DNA of 64,000 bases from an uncultured Alphaproteobacteria bacterium. GTDB taxonomy: Bacteria; Pseudomonadota; Alphaproteobacteria; Rs-D84. Below are positions 8,295 to 17,007 of this stretch, one piece after another. How positions within the stretch are numbered: the stretch's first letter is position 1; the number at the start of each line of letters is the position of its first letter. The stretch is from assembly GCA_934272785.1 (NCBI GenBank), contig CAKQSE010000002.1, positions 74,026 to 138,025 of the forward strand. Reading direction: 5' to 3'. The translations under genes and the position numbers were made by a program. Below the pieces are notes generated by a model that worked only from the letters and a program-made list of their open reading frames with translations, was not told the DNA's origin and did no database searches.

Positions 8295-9518
8295 TTAAAT
8301 CAGGTTTTCCGCCACCGCCATTTGGGCAATGGGCGCAATGTATTTCAATTCTGCGTCACTGTTCAGCACAATCGGCGCAATCACACCGCGGCGCGATAAA
8401 ATCTGTAATCCGCGGTCGGTCAGTGGCCGGATAAATTCGTGCAACAGCCGCCCGTATGTCGCGCCCAAAATCCGCATCATATCGGAATTGCGCGCCATAA
8501 TTTCGGTCGCGGTCATTTCTTTTTCAGACAGCAATCCCAACCGATCGGCCAGCAATGCGTGGCGAATCCGCTCGCGCAGGTCTTTTAATATTATTTGCGA
8601 CACATCAAAATCCGCACCCGATGACAACGGCGTCAGACCAGATGACCCGACGGCCTTGGGTATAATTGCCCCCGGCGTCAGGTTTATGTTATTCAGGTTT
8701 ATAACGCCATCATCGTCGGCCTGCCATATTCCGGACACTGCAATCGTTGCGTTTTTCAGCACCAGTTCAACAACCTTGTTCGCGGTTTTGATGTCGGGCA
8801 ATGCGCGCAAGACGGGACCGCGGCCGTATTGTTCACCGCTTAGAACACTCCACCGGAAAATGATGTATGGATTGGTTTCAAATGTGCCACGCGCAACGAT
8901 ATTGTTTTGAATATTGCCGCCAGCATCCAACCACGCGGTGAATTCTGTGCCAACCAAACTCTGGACCAGGCGCAGTGGCGTTGCCGGGTCGCGTTTTATC
9001 TGGTCCCGGATTTCTGCCGGTGGCGTCCAGGTTGGGTATTTTTCCATAACATCACGCGCGGGCATTGTTGCCGTGTGAAATACCGCCCCCGGCAAAATCG
9101 CAATATCGCGCATTGGCACCGCCGTGAACGAAAACGCCGACGACGCACCGATTGGTGTTTCCGCCATAAACAGGCACGCCGTTCCCAAAATCACCAAGTC
9201 CAAATAGCATTGATGAATTGTGGTATAGAAATTAGAATCGTTCAGATTTGCGCGCAATGCCGCCGTCGCGGCGTCTGCATCGGGGGACGCATCGCTTTCC
9301 GGGACCAGGGATATCCACAGCGATTCCGGTGGCGTCATCAGTGAATATATTGACGCGGCCAGGTTATCCACCGCATCGGCCGCGGTTGCATCAAACAGTG
9401 TTGCCGCATCTGTATCGGTCGTCGGCATTGTGTATCGCATTGCGGCGTCCCAGCGTGCGACCCACGGCGCACGCGCATCCAATGCACGCCGATACATTTG
9501 TTCCAAATCATTTTGCAT
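8295..9518 (-). CDS. Podovirus-type portal (head-tail connector) protein, short form
   Basis: 407 residues. It starts MQNDLEQMYRRALDARAPWV, typical of the T7-gp8-like head-tail connector family (RYxALKxARxPWE). Further marks are LMTPPESLW near residue 60, GTACLFMAET near 112, and near the end ATYGRLLHEFIRPL. Portals form the dodecameric ring through which DNA is packaged and ejected. Family members are usually 500 or more residues; this one stops about 15 residues after the usual IxPIAQ motif, so the C-terminal barrel or crown region is missing or was trimmed. A good ribosome binding site (AAGGAG) precedes the ATG. It directly follows the nuclease half of the terminase. Confidence 0.8.
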   Translation of the reverse strand: MQNDLEQMYRRALDARAPWVARWDAAMRYTMPTTDTDAATLFDATAADAVDNLAASIYSLMTPPESLWISLVPESDASPDADAATAALRANLNDSNFYTTIHQCYLDLVILGTACLFMAETPIGASSAFSFTAVPMRDIAILPGAVFHTATMPARDVMEKYPTWTPPAEIRDQIKRDPATPLRLVQSLVGTEFTAWLDAGGNIQNNIVARGTFETNPYIIFRWSVLSGEQYGRGPVLRALPDIKTANKVVELVLKNATIAVSGIWQADDDGVINLNNINLTPGAIIPKAVGSSGLTPLSSGADFDVSQIILKDLRERIRHALLADRLGLLSEKEMTATEIMARNSDMMRILGATYGRLLHEFIRPLTDRGLQILSRRGVIAPIVLNSDAELKYIAPIAQMAVAENLI

Positions 9519-9546
9519 ATTTTCTCCTTTGTTTTGTTGTTATGCA

Positions 9547-10395
9547 TTAAACCTTGAAATTCGTATTTGCGGAATATATGGGGGCATGGTGTCCCATGGG
9601 GCGAATTGGTGTTGGCGCGGCGCATATTGCGCCCGCCACCGCGTCCAGTCCGTCGTCATGCCCCGCCCCACCAATTGGCGACCATCCCAACATTTCGGCA
9701 ATAAATGGTGTTTGTGAACACGCGCGGTGCGCATACAATCGCCCAGCGGCCAGTGCCGGTTCAATTGCGTCTAAAATTCGGTCAACCTTTGGCCGGGTGT
9801 TTGTAATCCGCGTGATTGTGATTGGGGTGCCGGCACGTGTTGCCGCGTCGCGCATTATTTCTGGCAACGCATTTCCGATGCCATTTGTTTCAATCGTTAT
9901 GCGACGCATATTGTGCACGCGCATAAAATTCAGCACCGCATCACACTGGTGCGCCAATGGGTGTGCATCATCGTCAGATGCCGTCATATATAAAATATCG
10001 TGAATAAACACGCACCGCGTTGTGTCATCACGATACAGCATAACGCACACACTGCCATCGCGGCCGCGACGCCCGGTTGATGGGTCCCAATACACCGCCG
10101 CGCCTGTGATTTTATGTTCGCCAATTTGGGCGGTGCGGCCATCAAACGCGTCATCATATAAATGCAATGCCCCGGGATCCAGGCGCATACGTTCGGGCGC
10201 GACCGGTTCCAACATCATTTGCGCCGCAAAGTGCCGGGGGCCGACCGCGGACCGCAATTCGGCAATGCGCGGCGCGGGGAATAATTCGGGCCATGCGGAC
10301 GCGCCAGCGTCATCAACCACCGGAATTTTCAGTGTTTTATATCCGTGCAAAAAAGGCGTTGAAAACGTAAATTTTTTGGATACTATATTGGACAT
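9547..10395 (-). CDS. Terminase large subunit, C-terminal nuclease half (split gene)
   Basis: 282 residues from the ATG at 10395. Residues 14-65 (PFLHGYKTLKIPVVDD, then AWPELFP and GPRHFAAQM) match the linker that in one-piece podovirus-like terminases immediately follows the GTPH motif. The RNase-H-like nuclease is complete: WDPS with D104, IETNG with E169, and HDDGLDA with D247/D248/D251. The enzyme cuts concatemeric phage DNA during packaging. The ATPase half lies 3.4 kb upstream on the same strand (13751-14380), separated by three opposite-strand genes. The ATG overlaps the dnaB ATG on the other strand by 2 bp; GGGAG lies 8 nt upstream as a possible ribosome site. No stops or frameshifts. 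Confidence 0.85.
   Translation of the reverse strand: MSNIVSKKFTFSTPFLHGYKTLKIPVVDDAGASAWPELFPAPRIAELRSAVGPRHFAAQMMLEPVAPERMRLDPGALHLYDDAFDGRTAQIGEHKITGAAVYWDPSTGRRGRDGSVCVMLYRDDTTRCVFIHDILYMTASDDDAHPLAHQCDAVLNFMRVHNMRRITIETNGIGNALPEIMRDAATRAGTPITITRITNTRPKVDRILDAIEPALAAGRLYAHRACSQTPFIAEMLGWSPIGGAGHDDGLDAVAGAICAAPTPIRPMGHHAPIYSANTNFKV
10359..10386 (+). promoter_or_regulatory. Predicted dnaB promoter inside the terminase fragment
   Basis: TTGAAA (10359-10364), 16-bp spacer, TACTAT (10381-10386). The -10 ends 7 nt before the dnaB ATG, predicting a leaderless mRNA. The promoter lies within codons 4-13 of the opposite-strand terminase fragment. Confidence 0.55.
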
Positions 10396-11962
10396 GGACT
10401 TTACTCCCAAAACTTTACCAACGAACCTAGAGGCCGAACAGGCCGTCCTGGCCGCGGTGTTGATGAATAACCGCGCGTTGGAACGCATTTCTGAATTTTT
10501 AAAACCGGAACATTTTTCGCATCCCGCACACCAGGAAATTTACAAGTTGGCGGAACGCCAATTTGCCGCGGGTATTCCGTTTGATATTATCACCGCGAAA
10601 AATTACCTGGACCAACAGGGCGTGTTGGAATCGGTTGGTGGCGTTGATTACCTGACCCAATTGGCGGGTGCCGGTGCGACGGTTGTAAATGTTGAACAAT
10701 ATGCGCGTATCGTTTATGAAAACGCCCTGCGACGCCAACTGATTGATTTGGGACAATCAATTACCGACAACGCATTTGTCGAAGATTTGGACAACCCTGT
10801 CACCACCCAGATAGAGGTTGCCGAACAAAAATTATTCAACCTGGCATCGGCGGGCGAAACCCGGCGCGAGGTTACACCAATCGCAACCGCATTACAGGGC
10901 GCATTAAAAGAGGCCGAAATCGCATACAAGGCCGACGGCAAATTGTCGGGTCTGACCACGGGGCTGAACGCGCTGGATAAATCCATCAGCGGCCTGCACC
11001 ACAGTGATTTGATTATTATCGCGGGTCGTCCGGCGATGGGTAAAACAACGCTGGCGATGAACATCGCATTTAACGCCGCAAACGCAATTTTATCGGGGCG
11101 TGCCAATGATCAATACAAGGGCGCAGTCGTATTTTTCAGTCTGGAAATGTCCCAGGAACAGCTGGCGACGCGTGTGCTGTCGTCCCAGTCCAAGATTCCG
11201 GCATCTGCCATGCGCGAAGGGTCATTTTCTGATGAAGAATTTTTAAAAATGTCCCAATATTCCCAGGCAATCAGTCGCGTGCCGCTGTATATCGATGACA
11301 CGCCCGGCATGTCGGTGCCAATGATGCGCACCCGCGCACGCCGTCTGGCGCGCAAATCCGGCGGGATTGCATTGATTGTAATCGACTATCTGCAACTGAT
11401 GACGTCACCGGGCGGGCGTAAAAACGACAACCGCGTCCAGGAAATTTCTGAAATCACCCGTGGACTGAAAATGCTGGCCAAGGAACTGGATGTGCCGGTT
11501 ATCGCCCTGTCCCAGTTATCGCGCAGTGTTGAAAACCGCGATGACAAACGCCCCCAGTTGGCGGACTTGCGTGAATCAGGTTCTATTGAACAGGACGCGG
11601 ACATTGTTATGTTCACATACCGCGAAGAATACTATCTGGACAATCGCGACCCGTCCCAGCGTATTTCGGGCAACACCAATGACAAGATTCAGGAATCATA
11701 CCAGCGTCGTCTGGAACGCGCCCGGGGCAAGGCCGACATCATCATCGGCAAGAACCGTCATGGCCGTCCGGAAACCGTTCGCACGGCGTTCTTTGGCGAT
11801 TACAGTTTATTCGACAATCTGGACGAGGCCGACGCCCGCGGCGAAAATGACTTTAACCCAACGCCGTCCGCACCCGCAATCACATCTGACCCGGATATGG
11901 ATAACGCGGCCGCGTTTGAACAGATTGACGCATCGGCAATACCCGACGATATGGAATTGTAA
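10394..11962 (+). CDS. dnaB: Replicative DNA helicase DnaB
   Basis: 522 residues. The N-terminal domain (NLEAEQAVLAAVL at residue 11) binds primase; the RecA-like motor has Walker A GRPAMGKTT at 211-219, Walker B IVIDYLQLM near 330, and the LSQLSR and DLRESGSIEQDAD motifs near 370-395. Length and the C-terminal extension are those of a chromosomal alphaproteobacterial DnaB, not a short phage helicase. The open frame continues upstream to 10022, but that part is antisense to the terminase; MDFTPKTLPTNLEAEQ is the family start. The gene is in an odd place: inserted with two downstream genes into a phage terminase gene. Confidence 0.95.
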   Translation: MDFTPKTLPTNLEAEQAVLAAVLMNNRALERISEFLKPEHFSHPAHQEIYKLAERQFAAGIPFDIITAKNYLDQQGVLESVGGVDYLTQLAGAGATVVNVEQYARIVYENALRRQLIDLGQSITDNAFVEDLDNPVTTQIEVAEQKLFNLASAGETRREVTPIATALQGALKEAEIAYKADGKLSGLTTGLNALDKSISGLHHSDLIIIAGRPAMGKTTLAMNIAFNAANAILSGRANDQYKGAVVFFSLEMSQEQLATRVLSSQSKIPASAMREGSFSDEEFLKMSQYSQAISRVPLYIDDTPGMSVPMMRTRARRLARKSGGIALIVIDYLQLMTSPGGRKNDNRVQEISEITRGLKMLAKELDVPVIALSQLSRSVENRDDKRPQLADLRESGSIEQDADIVMFTYREEYYLDNRDPSQRISGNTNDKIQESYQRRLERARGKADIIIGKNRHGRPETVRTAFFGDYSLFDNLDEADARGENDFNPTPSAPAITSDPDMDNAAAFEQIDASAIPDDMEL

Positions 11963-12035
11963 TTATTTTACTTGCGGCGCGTGCAAAAATTGACTAATAT
12001 TTTGTCAAGAAATACCCAAGTGCAGGAGTTTTGCA

Positions 12036-13043
12036 ATGGCCCAAGAAGAAATCATTTTTCCAAATAATATTCGTAACATCCGCCTGGCCGCGGGGATGAA
12101 AATGACCGAACTGGCGCGCCAGTCGCATTTGTCACTGTCCGCCGTGTCCAAGATTGAAAAGGGTGTTCGCCGTCTGAACCAGAAACAGTTGCTGAACATC
12201 TGTAACATTTTGGGTTGCAAATTATCTGACATATTTATCAAGGAAGACGACGCCGTTGCCGACCAGTGGCAGAGCGAGATTAAACGTCGTCTGACCGATA
12301 ACGAAGACAGCGGCCTGAAAATATTCGGTTCGGGTCTGCGCAAGATTCGCCAGCAAACCGGCAAAACGATTGCCCAGGCGGCACACGACGCCGGCATGAC
12401 ACTGTCCGTCTATCACAAGATAGAGGTTGGCCAACGTGAAATCTATCAAAACGAAATCGAACCACTGGCCCGGTCATTCGCGATGAGTGCACAAAGCTTG
12501 TTTGATAAAATCGCCACACTGTATAAATCGGGCGAATTGAACAAACAAATCAGCAAGGTCAAAGAGCGCGTAAAATCCGTTCTGATTCCAGACAATCCCG
12601 CATCGGGCATTGATATGCATGGGGGCCTGTATGGTGCCAAGTTGTATGACAGTGCGCGTAAAAAACTGGTCCCGGTATTTGGCACACCTGCCGGCAAATC
12701 AATTGCGTTCAAGAAATCTGATGAAACGATGATTGTTGCCCCAATGACACTGGAAGGACGCAGTGGCATTTACGCCGTCGTGCCGAATTCTAAACGTCTG
12801 GGCGGATTTATCCCGGAACATTCGTATGTATTTGCCGACGCGACCCAGGCACCCGCCGTTGGTGATTTGGCCGTGTGTATCGACACTGATTTCGGCACAT
12901 TGGCATCTGATACCGTTGCCACCGCCCAAATCGTCAGTGTGCGCCAGGATTCCCGTGGCAAGGTTTATGGTCAGATTTCATCGCCTGATGAAAAAATCAT
13001 CGGCCAGACCATGCACAAGGTTATTATGATTGTTATGGAATAA
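12036..13043 (+). CDS. Regulator with two HTH domains and an S24-like C-terminal fold
   Basis: 335 residues. Residues ~9-65 form an XRE-type helix-turn-helix (IRLAAGMKMTELARQSHLS, SAVSKIEKG); a second is at ~95-150 (LRKIRQQTGKTIAQAA). The C-terminal ~130 residues (GIYAVVP, then GGFIPEHSYVFAD, AVGDLAVCIDTDFG) resemble the S24/LexA beta fold, but I see no catalytic Ser-Met or Lys, so autocleavage seems unlikely. It follows dnaB by 73 bp and may be cotranscribed. A DNA-binding repressor or activator role follows from the domains; the target is unknown. Confidence 0.7.
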   Translation: MAQEEIIFPNNIRNIRLAAGMKMTELARQSHLSLSAVSKIEKGVRRLNQKQLLNICNILGCKLSDIFIKEDDAVADQWQSEIKRRLTDNEDSGLKIFGSGLRKIRQQTGKTIAQAAHDAGMTLSVYHKIEVGQREIYQNEIEPLARSFAMSAQSLFDKIATLYKSGELNKQISKVKERVKSVLIPDNPASGIDMHGGLYGAKLYDSARKKLVPVFGTPAGKSIAFKKSDETMIVAPMTLEGRSGIYAVVPNSKRLGGFIPEHSYVFADATQAPAVGDLAVCIDTDFGTLASDTVATAQIVSVRQDSRGKVYGQISSPDEKIIGQTMHKVIMIVME

Positions 13044-13073
13044 CATCACCCACAGAAAACGGAGAGAGAACCC

Positions 13074-13754
13074 ATGAAAGCCAGAGCCAGCGCAATCGCA
13101 CAAAAATTGTTAAACCTGTATCGCCAGGAACACGTCATCATTGGCGGCTGGGCGGCGGTCAATCCCGTCTTTGTGGCCGAGGCCGATGACGAAGTCATAC
13201 GCGAGTTGCGCGCCCTGCCGACCGGGAAGATGTTGATTCAGCATATTGAAAACCTGCGCAGTGGAAAAACACAAATGGACACCATTGATCGCGAATTGTT
13301 ACCGTATGGCGGTCAAATGGCCGAAACAATTGTGACAATCCCACTGACCGCGGACGAGTGGCGCGAACTGGAATCCGGTATCGCCGCGTTTACACCCGAC
13401 GAAAGTGGCCTGGCCCAGATCCAGCAATTGGATGTTGTCCGCAAATTTGGCGACGAGTGGCCGGTTGCAATTCATTCCGCCCTGGCACAAAAACCAGAAC
13501 TGTTATCAAAATGGACCGTCATTACCAAAACGTATCGTGCATACTTCTTGTGGCACGTTGCAACAGATATGCTGAACGAGCCGCTGTCGGAACGTGCACG
13601 TGCGCAATTACAGGCCGATATGCCCGAATACGAAACGTATCTGCCGATGTTTGGTGACGCGGGTGACGAATTGTTGCGCAAACTGCGCACGTTTATCAGC
13701 ACACGCGATCCAATTGATACCGACAATGCGCCCGACGCGCCGACATCAATTTAG
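13074..13754 (+). CDS. Conserved-looking protein of unknown function downstream of the dnaB operon
   Basis: 226 residues, soluble and mainly helical, no signal peptide or membrane segment. Features are a tryptophan-bearing N-terminal helix (IIGGWAAVNP) and an acidic C-terminus (PIDTDNAPDAPTSI). GGAGAGA precedes the start 8 nt upstream. I do not recognise a family. It is the third gene of the dnaB block, 30 bp after the regulator; its stop TAG (13752-13754) overlaps the stop of the convergent terminase ATPase half, marking the edge of the inserted block. Confidence 0.65.
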   Translation: MKARASAIAQKLLNLYRQEHVIIGGWAAVNPVFVAEADDEVIRELRALPTGKMLIQHIENLRSGKTQMDTIDRELLPYGGQMAETIVTIPLTADEWRELESGIAAFTPDESGLAQIQQLDVVRKFGDEWPVAIHSALAQKPELLSKWTVITKTYRAYFLWHVATDMLNEPLSERARAQLQADMPEYETYLPMFGDAGDELLRKLRTFISTRDPIDTDNAPDAPTSI

Positions 13755-14380
13755 TCGTCATCGCTGGTGCGATAAATCGTATCGACCGTATGTGGCGTGC
13801 CGATATAAATCATTGTGCCACCTGGGGACAAGATAAAATCCAATTCCCGTAATCGTTCACGTAACTTTTCACGCTTGTCGGGGGTGTTGCTGGTATTTGG
13901 AACCTCGACATCATCACAGATTATTAAATCTGCACGTGCGCCTGTTATGTTACCGGCAACACCGGCACAGATGACCGATGGCTCGCGTATGCCAATTGGC
14001 CGATTTACTGTTATTCGATCACTGGCCCACGTTCGCCGTCCGGTTGGAATCATATCGCTGCACCGTGGATGATTTTCCAATATGTTACGAATATGCCCAA
14101 CCATACGTGACGACAGTGTGGTTTCTGCGGATAAAATCAGAATACGCGATTCTGGGCGCATGCACAGCACGCACGCTGCGAAAATCCCCACAACGGTTGA
14201 TTTACCCGAATGCCGAAACGCCATCAACAATCCCCGATTTGGTGACGTTGTCCAAGTGTCCACCAAGAATTCCATTATTCGCCGATGATGTGCGGGCGTT
14301 TTCATCCCCAACAGTGCGTTCCACTGGTCCATAAAATCACAGAACGCCATAGTCATCGCGGTTTTCATTTGGCGCGACAT
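13751..14380 (-). CDS. Terminase large subunit, N-terminal ATPase half (split gene)
   Basis: 209 residues. Walker A FRHSGKST at 55-62, adenine-side motif ILSAETTLS at 82-90, Walker B LIICDD at 152-157 and the coupling motif GTPH at 194-197 are all present: the ATP-driven DNA-packaging motor. The protein stops at IYRTSDDD, where one-piece relatives run into the nuclease linker. The nuclease half continues at 10395. Start codons at 14380, 14368 or 14350 are possible; the first overlaps the fibre gene by 44 bases. No frameshift or internal stop, so the ATPase domain looks functional. Confidence 0.85.
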   Translation of the reverse strand: MSRQMKTAMTMAFCDFMDQWNALLGMKTPAHHRRIMEFLVDTWTTSPNRGLLMAFRHSGKSTVVGIFAACVLCMRPESRILILSAETTLSSRMVGHIRNILENHPRCSDMIPTGRRTWASDRITVNRPIGIREPSVICAGVAGNITGARADLIICDDVEVPNTSNTPDKREKLRERLRELDFILSPGGTMIYIGTPHTVDTIYRTSDDD

Positions 14381-14891
14381 CGGTAATCATCCCATAATCA
14401 TTGACCAGTTTTGGCAATGCCCCATCCAGCACCGACAGCAGATTTTGATACAGTCCCAAAACCGCCCCGCCCGACAATTTGTCTTGAATCACCGCCAGAT
14501 TGTAATTCAAGAAATTCATCACATTATCGTGGGTATTTTTCCACTGGGCCAGGTCAATATTCACCCCATCCAGGTCACGAAACGCCGCCAGTAAAAAATT
14601 AAAGTCCGCGTTCAGTGATTCTGGGTCAATTTTCATCGTCGGCTGGTAATCAATCACACGGTTCAGCGCGATGCGCCGAAATATGTCAATCGTTGCGTCC
14701 GCCGTGGGTGGCACTTGAAATACAACGTTGCCGCCGGTGAAATCATCGTTTGGCACGACCGAATATATTCCCGCGTCCGGCTCCGCGACCGCGTCATCAA
14801 TTGCGACATGCACGTCGGCATTTTGAAAGAACGGAAATACAAATTGGTATTCGGTCGTAACGCCGTCGGCGACATATGATATTTTATACAT
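14337..14891 (-). CDS. T7-type tail fibre, N-terminal domain only
   Basis: 184 residues. MYKISYVADGVTTEYQFVFP, then ADVHVAID and DIFRRIALNRVIDYQP are the signature of the T7 gp17-like fibre N-terminus, which docks the fibre to the tail. Normal fibres continue for several hundred residues with a receptor-binding C-terminus; here the protein ends after a short helical part (DKLSGGAVLGLYQNLL). So it is a fibre stub or an adaptor for a separate receptor-binding protein. It lies 11 bp downstream of the small gene at 14903-15250 and overlaps the terminase ATPase half. Confidence 0.75.
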   Translation of the reverse strand: MYKISYVADGVTTEYQFVFPFFQNADVHVAIDDAVAEPDAGIYSVVPNDDFTGGNVVFQVPPTADATIDIFRRIALNRVIDYQPTMKIDPESLNADFNFLLAAFRDLDGVNIDLAQWKNTHDNVMNFLNYNLAVIQDKLSGGAVLGLYQNLLSVLDGALPKLVNDYGMITDVAPNENRDDYGVL

Positions 14892-14902
14892 ATCCGCCCC
14901 CT

Positions 14903-15250
14903 TTAAGCGACCAAATCATCAAATCGGTCCATCAATTTTTTCAACAGATTTGGTTTTGTCGTCTTGACCTGGCGCAGTTTTTCCAACGACGCGCGACGCT
15001 TTTCATCATATGGCGCGGCCGTTTCAGATTGCAGGCGTCGCAACACGGCATCTTCGGTCATGCCACGATTTGACATCCCCGATGCGCCGTATTTTGCACG
15101 CTGGGCCGCCAGGGCCTTTTTCACCAGGTTTGTTTTTGTCTTTTCATCGGCCGCCATATCCGCCAGTATTTTCTTGCGGGCGGTGCTGGCCTCGCTCTTG
15201 CTTTTTTTATAGTCCAAAACTTCTTGGACATCAGAAACCAATTGTCCCAT
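14903..15250 (-). CDS. Small charged phage structural-region protein
   Basis: 115 residues, highly charged and helical (KKSKSEASTARKKILADMAA), containing KYGASGMSNRGMTEDAVLRR. The GASGM-x2-G pattern is common in small proteins encoded just after tail tubular protein B in podovirus-like prophages, probably internal virion or adaptor proteins. No enzymatic motif. Spaced 23 bp after tail tubular B and 11 bp before the fibre gene. Confidence 0.5.
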   Translation of the reverse strand: MGQLVSDVQEVLDYKKSKSEASTARKKILADMAADEKTKTNLVKKALAAQRAKYGASGMSNRGMTEDAVLRRLQSETAAPYDEKRRASLEKLRQVKTTKPNLLKKLMDRFDDLVA

Positions 15251-15273
15251 TTTTCACTCCCTTGGTTATTTTG

Positions 15274-16989
15274 TTAAACGGTGTAATATCCATACATTGT
15301 GACCGACAATACGGTGATTTTTTCTGCGTCACTTGACGAAATTCGCCACGGGGACGCGGTGCAATCCTGCATCCATCCCAACGCGCCAACCGACACATCA
15401 CCCGTAAATCCCGAATGCGTCGCGGCATATATTTCATCGGGCAACACGCATCGCATATCATTTATCAGGATTGATTTTGTGTCACAAACACGCGCGGCGA
15501 TTTTACGAATGCGCGCACGTGCGGCGTTATGCCCACTGCCCCGCAGGGGAACGCCCGCGGCCGCGATACTGAAATTATATGCCGGCGCATCACACAGTGC
15601 GTCGTGCGAAAAATATTCCAAGAAATATTTATCATCGCGCGCAACGACAACGAACGTTTTGCCCGCCGATACCGCAACTGATTTAAATTCGCCGTTTGTT
15701 TTATACTGGACCCACGCCGAAATTCCCAACGCCGTATTCTGGTTCAGCACCGCCATATCGCCCGACGCCATAACGACAAACAATCGCCGTTCGGCACTGT
15801 TATACGCAATGTCAACCGGCGTCTGCATCAGGTGTTTCGCATACGCGCACAGGTCGGTTGCATTATAATTTTCACCCAATTCATCCAGTGACAGTTCCCG
15901 AATATCACGCATAGACGCGGCGACAAATACGGTTGCGCCCTCTATCTTTTGCGGGGGCATATATCGTGACGATGCGCTGCCGACCGATGTGTGCTGCTTT
16001 ATATCAACCGATGACGGGGTCAGTGGTTTATTCGCAATTGCCCATTCGCCCACCGTCGTCAGGATTTGCAGATTATCCGCACTGACAACCGTGCAAATCT
16101 GTTGCCGCTGGGCCGACAGCAATGTGATAAATATCGCCTGGTCGTCCAAACCGGTGCCAACGTCAAAGTTATTGTGCCGCCCGACCTGGGACATCCATAC
16201 GCCCGCCGGATAGTCACGCGCACCACCGAACACCAATCGGTCCTGGTGAAATGTGATGCTGACCGGCCAACCACGACGCGTGCTGAATGCGGCCTGACGC
16301 CAATCGGTAACGGCGGCGGCGGGTAACGTAAATGTTCCGTTTGTATGCGCCGTGGCAACGGTTGGTCCCGTGACAGATGTGATTGTCCACTGGCGGTCCA
16401 GGACCATAAACCGACCGCCCACATCATCAGACGTCCAAAAATCGCGATTGGTCGTAAATGTGGCATAGTTATTGCCCGCGCTGTTTGCCGTGACGGTTAT
16501 TTCAATGCCATCGGTATCGTCAAATCGCACAAATGGAATATTGACCGATAAATCAGAATCATTGCGCGAAAAATCAAACAGCGACAGTGTAAATCCATCT
16601 GGCGTGCTCTGGAACACGCGCGGCTGAAAATCCGGATGAACAAAAATCATCGTGCCGAAACGCTGGGCGTATTGCAGTGATTTTATCGCGTCTGCCGGCC
16701 ACGGCGCGGCGATGTCCTGGATTTGTTCGTCGTCCGAAAATACCAATATATGTCCATCGGTAATGGCCAACATGTATTCCGCGTCCGCACCCACCGAAAA
16801 CGGCACCAGGCGCGCCGCATTTGGCAATACGGCACCCGCACACAATCCTGCACGACGCGTTATTCCGCCACCCGACATTACGTCCATATTTAACAATTGC
16901 GACAATCCATTTAAATTATCGTGCGTATAAAATTCGCGGGAAATTTCCCCATCTGCAAAAGAATTCTGGGTATTTATAAAATTTGCCAT
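15274..16989 (-). CDS. Tail tubular protein B (T7 gp12-like)
   Basis: 571 residues. It begins MANFINTQNSFADGEISREF, followed by a typical GGITRRAGL near residue 40, as in T7 gp12-like nozzle proteins of podoviruses. The rest is beta-rich (HILVFSDDEQIQDI, VVSADNLQILTTVGEWAI), consistent with a propeller nozzle at the tail tip. T7 gp12 is about 790 residues, but many alphaproteobacterial relatives are 550-700. Follows tail tubular A by 18 bp. Open over its full length. Confidence 0.8.
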   Translation of the reverse strand: MANFINTQNSFADGEISREFYTHDNLNGLSQLLNMDVMSGGGITRRAGLCAGAVLPNAARLVPFSVGADAEYMLAITDGHILVFSDDEQIQDIAAPWPADAIKSLQYAQRFGTMIFVHPDFQPRVFQSTPDGFTLSLFDFSRNDSDLSVNIPFVRFDDTDGIEITVTANSAGNNYATFTTNRDFWTSDDVGGRFMVLDRQWTITSVTGPTVATAHTNGTFTLPAAAVTDWRQAAFSTRRGWPVSITFHQDRLVFGGARDYPAGVWMSQVGRHNNFDVGTGLDDQAIFITLLSAQRQQICTVVSADNLQILTTVGEWAIANKPLTPSSVDIKQHTSVGSASSRYMPPQKIEGATVFVAASMRDIRELSLDELGENYNATDLCAYAKHLMQTPVDIAYNSAERRLFVVMASGDMAVLNQNTALGISAWVQYKTNGEFKSVAVSAGKTFVVVARDDKYFLEYFSHDALCDAPAYNFSIAAAGVPLRGSGHNAARARIRKIAARVCDTKSILINDMRCVLPDEIYAATHSGFTGDVSVGALGWMQDCTASPWRISSSDAEKITVLSVTMYGYYTV

Positions 16990-17007
16990 TATATCCCCCG
17001 TAATTCG

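Noticed and set aside
10022..10393. In-frame N-terminal extension of dnaB (124 codons)
   Set aside because: It is antisense to the well-conserved terminase nuclease half, and DnaB homologues start at the ATG at 10394.
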